Shown: positions 49,216 through 59,578, numbered from the stretch's first letter. The stretch is DNA of 64,000 bases from Microcoleus vaginatus PCC 9802 (GCA_022701275.1 CP031740.1:1375001-1439000); one strand, 5' to 3'. Numbers and translations: made by a program. The notes: generated by a model from the letters alone, not told the origin.

Positions 49216-50394
49216 ATGGCCAAAAAACCCACCCCTCATCACTACGCCGACAAACTAACGTTCGATCGCATCATGCTTCTAATCGCCACATTAGTAAACC
49301 ATCCCGGAATCGGACACTCGGACACCGAAACATCGGACAGTAAATATCACGATGCTTTGCTAGAAGTGCAATCTCAATTGCAGAAAATTGCCGCCGAATT
49401 CAGCATCGAATTTCCCGAAAACTATCCCGCAACTCCCACAATTCGCAAAGACTTAGAAACTTTGCGCCGCTACGGAATCCTGGACAAACGAATGTATCGC
49501 TTCGGCTACTATCTCGGTACTGGCGCAATGACTCGCGAAGAACTACTATTCGCATTTCAAGCAATAGCATCTCAAGCCAAATATCAGGGAAATCCCCAAG
49601 CCCGCCAAATTTGTGAAAAACTCACTAAACTGTTGCGCGGACTAGATATCGAACTCAAAGGTCAATTGTTTTATCCGGTTCGCGAACACCTAAATCGCGC
49701 GATTATTTACACCGATCCTGTAGAAATGCTCGATCGCCAAGAATATCGGAATACCCTATTTCACAAACTAGACATTGTAGAAACAGCAATTGTTCGGGGT
49801 CAGGCGATCGAACTTTACCGTCAAAGCGATTATTACGGTAAAGGCAAAGTCGGTTTCCGGCGCATCTGGCCCCTGCAACTGATCTATCACGATATCGCCT
49901 GGTACCTGATTTGCGAATCTTGCGACAGCGGGCATTTGAGCGTAGAACGGGTGAATCGCTTTACTGACTGCTGCGAAATAATCGATGCAGAAGGGCGCGG
50001 TATAGCCGTACAGGAACAGCGTTTGAAAATAGCTCAAAAGTTGTTAAAAAACGGCTGGGGGCTGTTCTTGGGCAATCCAGAGCAACAGCAGGCTGAATTG
50101 GGCGGTACGCTGAAGTTGGAAAAAGTGAAGGTACGGTTTTTTGAGAAAGTGGTGGGATTTATTTTAGAGGGCGATCGGCGGCATCCGCGACAAAAGATTA
50201 AAGAAGGCCCGAGGGATAGTTTTGGCAAAGTGGCTTATGTGGATTATCAGATCGATTTGCCCGATCGCTCCCTCAACGAATTCAGTCTGTGGGTGAACAG
50301 ATATATGGATAGCGCCCAAGTGCTTTCCCCGCCGAGTTTGGTAGAAAAACACCGACAAGCAGCGAGAGATTTAGTCGATCGATACAGCTTGTAA
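49216..50394 (+). CDS. WYL-domain transcriptional regulator, divergent from cmr operon
   Basis: 392 residues. The N-terminal 100 residues hold a winged-helix-like region (PATPTIRKDLETLRRYGIL). The middle has a WYL domain (VRGQAIELYRQSD, IWPLQLIYHDIAWYLICE, with the WYL triad seen as WYL), then a WCX-like C-terminus. WYL proteins bind nucleotides or nucleic acid and often regulate CRISPR loci; Synechocystis Sll7009 is a studied example next to a type III cluster. Placement back-to-back with cas10 suggests control of this operon and of itself, which is inference. Confidence 0.85.
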   Translation: MAKKPTPHHYADKLTFDRIMLLIATLVNHPGIGHSDTETSDSKYHDALLEVQSQLQKIAAEFSIEFPENYPATPTIRKDLETLRRYGILDKRMYRFGYYLGTGAMTREELLFAFQAIASQAKYQGNPQARQICEKLTKLLRGLDIELKGQLFYPVREHLNRAIIYTDPVEMLDRQEYRNTLFHKLDIVETAIVRGQAIELYRQSDYYGKGKVGFRRIWPLQLIYHDIAWYLICESCDSGHLSVERVNRFTDCCEIIDAEGRGIAVQEQRLKIAQKLLKNGWGLFLGNPEQQQAELGGTLKLEKVKVRFFEKVVGFILEGDRRHPRQKIKEGPRDSFGKVAYVDYQIDLPDRSLNEFSLWVNRYMDSAQVLSPPSLVEKHRQAARDLVDRYSL

Positions 50395-50395
50395 T

Positions 50396-50460
50396 CGTGG
50401 GGGCGGGTTTTATCCACCATCACTGTCTAAAACAAACCATTTCAAAAACCCGCCCCCACG
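50396..50460. repeat. Palindromic repeat with perfect 16-bp arms
   Basis: CGTGGGGGCGGGTTTT (50396-50411) and its exact reverse complement (50445-50460) around a 33-base core. The core resembles that of the repeat at 39647-39703. It begins 2 bp after the WYL gene stop codon and could act as a bidirectional terminator between the convergent genes. Confidence 0.7.
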
Positions 50461-50504
50461 CACGAAGAATAGTTAATTAGGACTTGTTAACGATCACTTG
50501 TTAA

Positions 50505-53500
50505 TTATTCTGTCATTGTTTCGCTGTACTGCCTTTCTATTTTCAACGCCGTTTCGACTCTTTGATACTCGGCCTCAACCTGTTCTAAAAGCGCGCAGGC
50601 CGGATCGGGTAAAGGCTGGTTAGCATTCGTTCCCATGCGGCCCATGATTTCGAGTTCCTCGCACAGCTCAAACAAGCGAAAAGCACCGAGAGTACCGCTA
50701 ATCGACTTTAAAGAGTGAGCCGATCGCCGCAAAGCCAGCGGATCGGCGTTGCTCAGGGCCATAGAGATGCCTTGCAGCAGTTCGGGAGCTGTTTCGAGGT
50801 AAATCTCGATCGCCTCGTCCAAAGCTTCCACTTCTCGCAGTCCCTCTATAATCTTGGCACTCAGGGAATCGTGGCTCTGTGACAAAGCCCGATCGAGATT
50901 TGATGCACCCCAATCGACGACTGTCGGCGAATTGGGAATTGTCAGTTGTGGATTTCCTGCAACAGCCACATTCGATCGCACTTGTAATTCACTCGTTCCT
51001 CCGATCTGTTCCGCCGGGGCATCCAAACAAACGATCGGCTGCAGGCGATCGAATGCGGAGTTGGATCGAGATTTACACCCGATCAAAGCTCGCACCAACT
51101 GCTCAATGGCGATCGGCTTGCTCAAATAGTCGTCCATCCCCGCAGCCATACACTCTTCGCGATCGCCCTGCATCGCATTTGCTGTCATCGCCACAATCCA
51201 AGGTCTCGTCGATTTTCGATTTTCGATTTTCGATTTTCGATTGTTAGATTCCTCCTCAGTCAATTTTGGATTTTGGATTCGGGATTTTCGATTATTAGAT
51301 TGCTCATCTGTTGCGGAAACTTTTGATCCTCCCGTGGGATTTTTGGTCGAGTCTAGATTATTAGATGGCTCATTTGTTACGGAAATTTCTGATTCTCCCG
51401 TGTGATTTTCTAAGGTTAAATCTGCTGAAAATTGCTCGCGGATGCGGCGGGTAGTTTCCAATCCGTCCATTTCCGGCATTTGCACATCCATCAGCACCAC
51501 ATCGTAAGGCTGGCGGCGCAAAGCTTCAAGCACTTCGATACCGTTTCCCGCCACATCCGCCCGATACCCCATCCGCTGTAAAATTTGCAAAGCCACCTTC
51601 TGGTTCACCAAATGATCGTCAGCCAACAGAATCCGCAGGGGTAAGTCCTCAGCCAGCACGGGTATGCTTTGCAAGAAAGGCCCGCTAGTGCGCTGCCCTT
51701 TAAATTCAGTTGTCTGTTCTCCAAAAATATTGATTAAAACATTGTAAAGCTGAGATTGTTTGATGGGTTTATTCAAAAAAGCAGCAAAATCCATCTCCAT
51801 AGCAGGAGAGTTAATTTCTTGCCTGCCGATCGAAGTTAGCATCACTAACGGCAACTTTTCGCAATCAGGATACCGGCGAATTTGCGCAGCTAAAGCTAAC
51901 CCGTCCATTTCCGGCATTTGCATATCCAAAACTGCCAAGTCAAACATCTCTTTAGCAGCCAGCCAATCTAAAGCCAAATGAGCCGAAGCTGAAGCCCTAG
52001 CCACCATTCCCCAAGACTGAGCTTGGAGAGTCAAAATTCTGCGGTTGGTAGCATTGTCATCGACAATTAAGACTCGCTTGCCAGCTAATTCAGGTTGAGA
52101 ATTGCTCAAGCTAACTGGTAAGCAACTGTTGCAGGCAGAAACGATCGTACTGAAATAAAAAGTAGAGCCAACGGATTTCGTATTTTGGCCGATCGGCTTG
52201 TTGCTGAGTACAGATTTGCCATAGCCATATTTTTCGGCAATTTCGCAAGATTCTCCCCATCCTAAATCAAAAACTGCGGATCTAAAATCGGCAGGAGGAT
52301 TGCCCGCGACACTACCCATACTTTCCACCCACATCCGGCCGCCCATCATTTCGGCCAAACGCTTGCTAATTGCCAAACCCAATCCGGTACCGCCGTACTG
52401 CCGGCTCGTTGAAGAATCAACCTGGCTGAAAGATTTAAATAGCCGATCCATGCGATCGCTCGGAATGCCGATACCGGTATCTTTGACCGCAAAATGTATT
52501 TCGTATGCTGGGTTAATTACTACCGGTTCGCCATTAATTGCTGGCGGTTCTTTAGCGTTAGCCGCTGACACTGAAATCTTTTTGGCAGTCACCGCAACCA
52601 CCACTTCTCCAGCTTCGGTAAATTTAACCGCATTACTGAGCAAGTTGATTAAAATTTGCCTCAAGCGGGTGCTATCGCCGATCGCCGTTGCGGGTACTGC
52701 ACGATCGATCAAGTAACCCACTTCCAGTTTTTTTTCTGCCGCCTTGGCAGCTACCAAGTCTAGAGATTCCTCAATGCAAGTGCGGATGTCAAACGGATGT
52801 TCCTCCAAGTCCAATTTGCCCGACTCAATTTTCGAGAAATCTAGAATATCGTTGATCAGCGTCAGCAAGGCATCGCCGCTGCTGCGGATAGTTTCTACAA
52901 AATCGCGCTGTTCGCGAGTTAAGGGGGTATCCAGCAGCAAACCGGTCATGCCGATGACTCCATTCATCGGAGTGCGAATTTCGTGGCTCATGGTGGCTAA
53001 AAATTCGCTTTTGGCTCTAGTAGCCGCCAGTGCTTGATCGCGAGCTTTTGCCAAATCTACGTCTGTTTGCTGGCGTTCGAGTTCGCTTCCCACCCACTGA
53101 GCCATCAGTTTCACCAACTCTCTGTCTACAACTCGGAACGGTTCTGTCACAGGAGTCGGAGAAAAGAAGCACAGAGTGCCGTAAACTTCACCTGCCACCG
53201 TGACAGGAATGCCCATGTAAGCTTCGATTGGGAAAGCTCGATCGTCCCTGTTGAAGGAAAAACCCGAAAATCTTACCGACTCAAAGTAAATCGGTTCTTT
53301 TGCCATTGCCGTAGCGACGCAGAAGGTTTTTTCCAGATCGTAGATTTGTTCTTTGACGATCGACCCGTCGGGACACTCAACAGCCATTATTTGATAGTTG
53401 TCGCCTTGAATGCGGGACAAAATTCCCACGGACAGGCCTAAATGTCGGCATCCCATTGCCAGCAGTTCTTGGAGGCGCAAATCAAAGGTAGAGAGGTGGT

Positions 53501-55070
53501 TGAGCGGGTCTGTACGAGGAGCCGAAGTCACTTGGTACAACGCTTTTATTGCAGCTTCGCTTTCTCGCAGTTCTTGTTCTGTTTGCTTCCGCACGCTGAT
53601 GTCGCGGGAAATGCCGATAATTTCTTGAACTTCGCCGGTTTGGGGATCGCTGATCGTGCGACCGGTGGTTTCAAACCAAATGTATTTGCCGTCTTTGCGG
53701 CGGATGCGGTAGCTGACGGTGTAAGTAACTGGGAGCGCCAGGACTTTCCAGTGAGCTTTGGCGATGGTTTCTAAATCGTCGGGGTGAAAATAATCGTTGG
53801 GGACGCGGCCGATGAGTTCCGAAGGTTCGTATCCCAGCAAAGCCCGGCTGGCTGGGGAGACGTAAACAAACACGCCTTTGGGATCGTGTCTGGTGATCAT
53901 GTCGGTTGAGTTTTCGGCCATCAACCGATAGCGGTCTTCGCTTTCATTACGTTCGAGTTGAGAATTGCCCAATGCTTCTAGCATTCGGTTAATGGCGTCG
54001 GCCAAGCTTGAGAGTTCATCTGCTCCGGCCATATGAACTCTCAAGCTTGGGTCGCCGTTGGCTGCGATGTTGCTGACGCTGGTGCTCAAGGAAGCCAATC
54101 TCGCCAAGACTAATTTTTCTAGCAACAGCAGGGTGATCGCGCTAAATATTAAACCTACTGCCAGTATTGATAAGGTAAACAGCTCCAAGGTAGCCTGACC
54201 TTGGCGGGAGATGATGCGATCTGTCTCTACCCGCAGCAGCAACGCTAGGTTGCCGTGGATGTCGCGAATCAGGGCGTATCCTGCGACGAAGGTGTCGCTG
54301 AGTGGCTCGACTAAAATTTCTACTGATTTGAGGTGGGAAATTTTGAGTTTGAGATTTTCCAAATCCTGCCTCGATGGAGCCATCGCCTTGGCGCCGTGCG
54401 CGGAGTAGTTCGTGGCTCCCACTTTAAAATCCAAACTCGGCAATCTAAAATCTACTGACAGGTGAGTTAGTTTTGAAAGCAAACCGATTTCGCTGCTGTC
54501 GAGATAGCGTCCCACGATCAGCATCCCGCGCGGCGGGCCTTGGGCGTTGCTGTTGAAAATCGGCTTTGAAGCAATCAGCAGCGTGGCTTCTGGCAGGGTG
54601 AGGACGCCTGTTTTGGCGGCGGGGCGATCGCCAGAACCTGTCGAGGAGTCCAGCAGCCCCTCGGTCAAGTGCTGTTTTAAGCTTTCGGGAATTGGGATTT
54701 CGGTTTTGGATTTCAGGTCGAAACCTTTGCTGAAGATCGTCTTACCGTTGGAGTCCAGCAGCACCAATAAGTTTAGTCTCAAGTAAATAAATGTCGAATC
54801 GACGAAATTTGACTTGACAAAATTTTCGTTCCGTGTTTCGACGAAAGAGTAAGTATCGTCCCACTCGGCGTAATCTTGGGCGCTGGTGTCTAAATTCGAC
54901 AAGTCATCATCTAATGCGTCCAAAGCCCGTGCGACATCCTGGCGGACGTACTGTGCCTCCAGGTTGTGAAAATCATGCAGCAAAATAGTTGATGCAGTGG
55001 CATAGAGAACCACAATCAGGCTGATCAGCGCTGCACCGATGATTAATAGTGTTTTTTTTCGGAGTTGCAT
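50505..55070 (-). CDS. Hybrid sensor kinase: CHASE4 - HAMP - PAS - GAF - HK - REC - REC - Hpt
   Basis: 1521 residues. Membrane segments at 8-30 and 293-318 flank a CHASE4-like periplasmic domain (about 45-190, DDDLSNLDTSAQDYAEWDDTY). Then HAMP (320-370), PAS (380-490), GAF (525-665), HisKA with His696 (SHEIRTP), HATPase with TGIGIP and GGTGLGLAIS, receiver 1 with Asp1049, receiver 2 with Asp1195, and an Hpt domain with His1452 (AHSLKS). Every phosphorelay residue is present, so a full His-Asp-His relay in one chain is possible. The HATPase domain (about 917-967) and receiver 2 (about 1215-1289) hold low-complexity insertions. Ligand unknown. Confidence 0.9.
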   Translation of the reverse strand: MQLRKKTLLIIGAALISLIVVLYATASTILLHDFHNLEAQYVRQDVARALDALDDDLSNLDTSAQDYAEWDDTYSFVETRNENFVKSNFVDSTFIYLRLNLLVLLDSNGKTIFSKGFDLKSKTEIPIPESLKQHLTEGLLDSSTGSGDRPAAKTGVLTLPEATLLIASKPIFNSNAQGPPRGMLIVGRYLDSSEIGLLSKLTHLSVDFRLPSLDFKVGATNYSAHGAKAMAPSRQDLENLKLKISHLKSVEILVEPLSDTFVAGYALIRDIHGNLALLLRVETDRIISRQGQATLELFTLSILAVGLIFSAITLLLLEKLVLARLASLSTSVSNIAANGDPSLRVHMAGADELSSLADAINRMLEALGNSQLERNESEDRYRLMAENSTDMITRHDPKGVFVYVSPASRALLGYEPSELIGRVPNDYFHPDDLETIAKAHWKVLALPVTYTVSYRIRRKDGKYIWFETTGRTISDPQTGEVQEIIGISRDISVRKQTEQELRESEAAIKALYQVTSAPRTDPLNHLSTFDLRLQELLAMGCRHLGLSVGILSRIQGDNYQIMAVECPDGSIVKEQIYDLEKTFCVATAMAKEPIYFESVRFSGFSFNRDDRAFPIEAYMGIPVTVAGEVYGTLCFFSPTPVTEPFRVVDRELVKLMAQWVGSELERQQTDVDLAKARDQALAATRAKSEFLATMSHEIRTPMNGVIGMTGLLLDTPLTREQRDFVETIRSSGDALLTLINDILDFSKIESGKLDLEEHPFDIRTCIEESLDLVAAKAAEKKLEVGYLIDRAVPATAIGDSTRLRQILINLLSNAVKFTEAGEVVVAVTAKKISVSAANAKEPPAINGEPVVINPAYEIHFAVKDTGIGIPSDRMDRLFKSFSQVDSSTSRQYGGTGLGLAISKRLAEMMGGRMWVESMGSVAGNPPADFRSAVFDLGWGESCEIAEKYGYGKSVLSNKPIGQNTKSVGSTFYFSTIVSACNSCLPVSLSNSQPELAGKRVLIVDDNATNRRILTLQAQSWGMVARASASAHLALDWLAAKEMFDLAVLDMQMPEMDGLALAAQIRRYPDCEKLPLVMLTSIGRQEINSPAMEMDFAAFLNKPIKQSQLYNVLINIFGEQTTEFKGQRTSGPFLQSIPVLAEDLPLRILLADDHLVNQKVALQILQRMGYRADVAGNGIEVLEALRRQPYDVVLMDVQMPEMDGLETTRRIREQFSADLTLENHTGESEISVTNEPSNNLDSTKNPTGGSKVSATDEQSNNRKSRIQNPKLTEEESNNRKSKIENRKSTRPWIVAMTANAMQGDREECMAAGMDDYLSKPIAIEQLVRALIGCKSRSNSAFDRLQPIVCLDAPAEQIGGTSELQVRSNVAVAGNPQLTIPNSPTVVDWGASNLDRALSQSHDSLSAKIIEGLREVEALDEAIEIYLETAPELLQGISMALSNADPLALRRSAHSLKSISGTLGAFRLFELCEELEIMGRMGTNANQPLPDPACALLEQVEAEYQRVETALKIERQYSETMTE

Positions 55071-56074
55071 GGCGTCGCCCTCCTCACGGTGCTAATAGGC
55101 AACTAGCCAGGAGAGGTTTGAGACGTAGGTTGTTTAGCATTGGCGATCGCAGGGCCTGCGTGTTTGGACTGTTCTGGGGTGACTTGGCAAAGCCCTTGGT
55201 ATTTCCAAGGTATCCGGTATGTTGCCCCCCACAGTCAGTGTAGTATTTTCACAGCTTTAGTTCCCTATTATGCACAACCTATGACCTACAAGTTATAACT
55301 TGACGATCGGCATCTTCAAAGGAAACGGGCGATCAAACTCAAAACAGTTCGCGTTTGATACTGACGCAGCCAGGGAGGCGGGCGGGGGAGCATCTCACTT
55401 TTTCACAGCCAAGCTAGAAGAAATTGGAGTTTTGAGGCAGGAGGCAGGAGGCAGAAGGAAAGAGGAAGAAGCAAGCAGCCAGAAGAAGTGTTTTTACAAA
55501 TATTTTTACAAATATCAGATGCTCCCGGCGGGCGGTTGGTAGAACATGCGTGCTGGGTTGAGAACCCTCACTATTATTGTACCTAAAAATATTCAGGAGA
55601 GAGCGGACTGGCGCGCCGAGTTGGGCCTGCCAAAAGGTTCTCATTCCCATAGCTGTTTTAATTTTTGTCGTTCTATAGCAATCCTTGCAGGAGTAGGGGA
55701 ATAAGCTCAAAAGCCTATCCAGCCTAGAAGCTTGAACCGCGTTCAAAAATTGTCATAGCAGAGGCAATGAATATCCGGCGACTTTTCATTTATTACATCC
55801 GCAAATAAAATATACAACAATCAAAAAAATTAGTTTTTTACTTTTCTATTTTGAATTAATCAAAACTGCTAATTAAGATTTATAAAGTCACAGTTTGCAC
55901 TCCTCAACAAACGGGTAGGAACGGGTTTACCCATAACATTATTCAACAGTACCAACAAATTAATACAAACCCGTTCTCACTTGCCGATCAAATCCTTTAC
56001 TAACATTAGTGCCTGATATCAGTTTCTACTGATATCAGGCACTATCTGCAATCCGATCGCAACTTGAGTCTTTT
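55071..56074. other. 1-kb intergenic region with palindromes, no gene seen
   Basis: The right end of the region holds the 3' flank of the repeat protein gene and the left end the promoter of the CHASE4 kinase (both on the minus strand). Visible features: a purine-rich GGCAGGAGGCAG-type stretch near 55430-55480, an inverted pair GAACGGGTTT (about 55919-55928) / AAACCCGTTC (about 55968-55977), and the hairpin at 56009-56042. Open frames here lack coding character. Confidence 0.5.
56009..56042. terminator. Perfect 15-bp hairpin downstream of the repeat protein gene
   Basis: GTGCCTGATATCAGT pairs perfectly with ACTGATATCAGGCAC around a 4-base loop, 32 bp beyond the minus-strand stop codon at 56075. 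There is no T-tract, so it may stabilise the mRNA end rather than terminate. Confidence 0.6.
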
Positions 56075-59000
56075 TTACCGGATGACGGCTAAAGCACCGG
56101 CGCCGGCAGCTGCGGCGGCCGAGGAAAGAGCCGTGAAAAACAGCCACCAAGAGGCAACTTCTGCTGCTTTCCGGGTTTCTTCGGCTTGTTTTTCGGCTTG
56201 CAGTTTGATGCTTTCGAGGCGAAGCTGCGCCTCTTGCTGCAAGCGTTCTGCTCTTTGCAAGACGCTGTTGCGGCTTCTTTCAATTTGGTCGATCAAGCGG
56301 TTGGCATCTGCTTCGGAAATGTCCTCGCGGGAACTCATTAATGCTACTAAAGTATCGCGGTTGAAATGACCCAGCCGATCGCGCAAAGCGTCAAATCCGG
56401 CTTGCGGATCGTCAAATAACTTCCGCACGTCCCGCGTAATGCCTTCGTAGTTGAGTTCAGGGCGATCGAGCGAATTGAGGTAATCCCGAATTTTTCCGAG
56501 AATCCCGTCAATTACCGACTGAATACCCTCCTGTATTTTCTGAATTTGCATTGCGAACTCGTCACGCACCGACAAAATTCCATCGACAATGCGATTTGCT
56601 TCTGCTTCAGAAATATCCGGCCGCTGAGACAGCAGAGAAACAACTGTAGCTCGATCGATGTGTGACAAGCGCTCGCCCAAACTGTAAGCGCCGACTTTCG
56701 GGTCATGCAGCAGCAGTTGCAAGTCGCGCTTGATGGCGTCGGGATTTAATTCATCCTTGCCTGTATTACGCAAATAATCTTGTAAAACACTCTGAAAATC
56801 CTGCACTTGGCTTTGCATCCGCTTTGCCAAACGGCGCGGCGCTTTCACAATCGAGCCCAGGGTTTCCTGCACTTGGTCGATAATTTGATTGACTTGTTCC
56901 TCGCTCAAATCTTGTCTCTGAGAAAGCAGTTTCACCAAAGTATCGCGATCGACTTGAGACAGGCGGCCCCGCAGTGCTAAAGCTCCTTCTTTGGGATTTT
57001 CCAGCAGTTTTGTCAAATCCCGCTTAATCCCTTCTGGATTGAGTTCTGATTTGCCTGTATTGCGGAGGTAATCTGCAAGGGCGGTTGTTGTATTGTCGTA
57101 CTGATCCTTAGCTTTTTCCGCCAACTTTTGCGGCGTATGCACCGCGCTGTGCCAATTTTCTTCAGTGCTGTCGAGAAGCTGATTTACTTGGTCTTCGCTG
57201 AGGTCTTTCCGCTGAGATAGCAATTTTACCAAAGTTTGGCGATCGAACTTAGAAGCTCTAGCTCTCAGCGCCCACATTCCCGCTTCCGGGTTGTCCAGCA
57301 GCGTTTTCAAATCGCGCTTGATGCCTTCGGGATTGAGTTCTTCTTTGCCCGTAGACTTCAAGTATTCTTGCACTCTTTGCCACTGGTTGTCTAGTCGGGC
57401 TTGCGCTGCTTCTTGCAGACCTTTAGCATCTGCTAAAACTACATCTCGCGTCCTTTCCAACTCTTGAACAATCTGTTCTACTTCCTGGAATCCGAAGTTT
57501 TCGCGACCTCGGAGAATTTGCACGAAACTGTCGCGCGTGTAAGGAGAAAGCCGATCGCGCAACTGTTCGTAACTAGCGTCGGAATCCTCTAAGATTTTTT
57601 TGAAAGCGCTCCCGATACCTGCTGCTGTCAGTTCTTCTTTCGGCGTCAGCTTCAAATAAGTTTCTACCCGCCACTGCAAATCGCGAGATTTTTCTTGCTC
57701 CTCGGCAAAGATCACGGTTTGTAAAACGCGCTGTCTAATTGCTTCTAATTCCTGGGAAATTTGTTTAATTTTGTCTTGGGTAAAAACACCTCTACTAGCC
57801 AGGATTTCGGCAAAATTAGACTGTTTTAGTTTTTCTAATTCGCGGCGCACAGTTCCTGGATCGGCCGTAGGATCGTAGAGAACGTCCCGAAATTCGCGCT
57901 CGATGGCTTGGGGGTTCATCTGCCACGAATAAGTGTTGAGTAGGTAGTTTTCTACGTCGGCACGAATTGGGCTGTAAGTTACGGGTTCGCCTTTGACTTG
58001 AGCGGTAATTTTATCAGTTTGCTGGGTAACTTTGTCTTTAGCTTCTTTAAGCTGACCGACTACTTTTTCAACATCGAAGTCGGACATATCCGTGCGACCC
58101 AATACTATTCCCATTAAAGCATTGACTGCCATTGTCGTTGCTTGGTTCATCATGGTCGGGCTTTGTCCAGAATTTTGACCACCGCCCAGATTGCTGAGGG
58201 CTTTTTCTACCCTACTTGCTAATGTATCTGAGACCAAATCTCCCGATTTTGCAGATTTGAGATAGTCTACTAATTGGGCAATGCCGTCTGATTGCTGCCC
58301 TTGTTTTCCTACTTGTTTCCAAGCATCTTGAAGTTGGTCTACAATCCGGTTTACGTCGCGTTTTGATAAGTCAGATCGCGAACTTACTAAATCTACGAGA
58401 GTTTGCCGATCGAGATTCGGCAAATTTTCGCTGGCAATGGTTTTTAGTTGCGGATCATTAAGCAATTTTTCAAACTCGCTACGCATCCCTTTGATGTCTA
58501 ATTCCGGCGGTTTGAGGCTTTGGATGTAGTCTTCGACGTTTTCGCGCAAGCTTGTGGGGTCGATCGCGCTACCCAGTTCATGACCCACTGCTGCTGCTGC
58601 TGCTTTGGCCGTGGCGACGACTTGGTTGCTGGCTGCTTTTGCGCCGATGGCCGAGGCTGCGGTGCCGACAATGGCTTGAAAGCCTGATGTGGCGGTGTTG
58701 ACGACGGAACCGATCAAGGAACCGACGGTGGTGGAACTCACCCAAACAAGCATTGAGAAATAGGTTGCCCACACGACTAAACCGACGATCGCACCTAAAC
58801 CGGGACTGCTAATCAAGCTGAGCTTAACTGCTAGCAAGCAAGCGAAAAATAAAGCGATGGTGACGGTGATTAGCGTCCAAGTACCTACCTTTCGGCCGAT
58901 GTGGCGGACTGGGGAGCTGCCACTATCCGAGTGGTGACCGTCGTCGTCGTGGGATTGTCCCATGTACGAAAGGCCCGCGGCTACTGATAAATTTGTTAGC

Positions 59001-59179
59001 AATAGTTGGAAAGCGCAGGCGAGTACCACTCCAGCTATCAAGGCGATAAAAAATTGCGGCCCGGAATAGAGGAGTGCTGCGTCTTCTGCTGTGTTTGTAG
59101 TAGTCTGCTCTACTGGCACTTGGGCCAGCCAGAACCCGATGTTATACAGTTGTGGATTTATTGGCAAATTTTGATACAT
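56075..59179 (-). CDS. Membrane protein with seven ~74-residue helical repeats, function unknown
   Basis: 1034 residues. Three membrane segments near the N-terminus (about 43-70, 101-123, 128-150) and one at the very end (about 1010-1033). In between lie seven clear repeats, plus one decayed, each beginning like DYLRNTGKxELNPEGIKRDL and ending like LVKLLSQRxDLSEEQVNxIIDQ. The repeats become more alike toward the C-terminus. No catalytic motif. The layout suggests a long helical arm between two membrane anchors, perhaps a scaffold or membrane tether; this is speculation. It stands alone with no operon partner. Confidence 0.78.
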   Translation of the reverse strand: MYQNLPINPQLYNIGFWLAQVPVEQTTTNTAEDAALLYSGPQFFIALIAGVVLACAFQLLLTNLSVAAGLSYMGQSHDDDGHHSDSGSSPVRHIGRKVGTWTLITVTIALFFACLLAVKLSLISSPGLGAIVGLVVWATYFSMLVWVSSTTVGSLIGSVVNTATSGFQAIVGTAASAIGAKAASNQVVATAKAAAAAVGHELGSAIDPTSLRENVEDYIQSLKPPELDIKGMRSEFEKLLNDPQLKTIASENLPNLDRQTLVDLVSSRSDLSKRDVNRIVDQLQDAWKQVGKQGQQSDGIAQLVDYLKSAKSGDLVSDTLASRVEKALSNLGGGQNSGQSPTMMNQATTMAVNALMGIVLGRTDMSDFDVEKVVGQLKEAKDKVTQQTDKITAQVKGEPVTYSPIRADVENYLLNTYSWQMNPQAIEREFRDVLYDPTADPGTVRRELEKLKQSNFAEILASRGVFTQDKIKQISQELEAIRQRVLQTVIFAEEQEKSRDLQWRVETYLKLTPKEELTAAGIGSAFKKILEDSDASYEQLRDRLSPYTRDSFVQILRGRENFGFQEVEQIVQELERTRDVVLADAKGLQEAAQARLDNQWQRVQEYLKSTGKEELNPEGIKRDLKTLLDNPEAGMWALRARASKFDRQTLVKLLSQRKDLSEDQVNQLLDSTEENWHSAVHTPQKLAEKAKDQYDNTTTALADYLRNTGKSELNPEGIKRDLTKLLENPKEGALALRGRLSQVDRDTLVKLLSQRQDLSEEQVNQIIDQVQETLGSIVKAPRRLAKRMQSQVQDFQSVLQDYLRNTGKDELNPDAIKRDLQLLLHDPKVGAYSLGERLSHIDRATVVSLLSQRPDISEAEANRIVDGILSVRDEFAMQIQKIQEGIQSVIDGILGKIRDYLNSLDRPELNYEGITRDVRKLFDDPQAGFDALRDRLGHFNRDTLVALMSSREDISEADANRLIDQIERSRNSVLQRAERLQQEAQLRLESIKLQAEKQAEETRKAAEVASWWLFFTALSSAAAAAGAGALAVIR

Positions 59180-59578
59180 AGTATATTCCTCGTTAAGCAG
59201 TGGGTGCGCGCGCTCATTGGCGCAAGTTAACCAATGTATAGTTTTAGACTCATGCCCCCACTGGCAAGCATCGCCTTATTGACGAGCTAAAGCATCCCCC
59301 TACAGTTGGAAGTGTAGAAATATGTCTGCGGCCGGCTGTCACTTTAGGAATATTTGTGCTATGTAAATTGGCAGTTGTGAAGTTGTTAGTTCTCAGGTAT
59401 GAGTAAGGTGCGCTGCGGCGCATCCGAGATAGATGGTAGTAATGGTAAGTCGGATTAAAATAATCGCAGAGGAAAATCTTTGGTTGATCGATATTAAGAG
59501 TCGGCACAGAAGCCCAGACAAATTGTTCAGAATTCATCAACCAATGCCATAGCAAATTAGCTTTCAAGGAATTCGATA
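59180..59578. other. Intergenic between divergent genes, no feature recognised
   Basis: 399 bp holding the promoters of the repeat-protein gene (minus) and the FAD protein gene (plus). No hairpin, repeat or RNA gene was recognised; a minus-strand frame of 116 codons across it lacks coding features and overlaps the FAD gene. Confidence 0.4.

Noticed and set aside
55414-55746. Minus-strand frame of 110 codons in the 1-kb gap
   Set aside because: Composition is that of the purine-rich repeat and no domain is visible.
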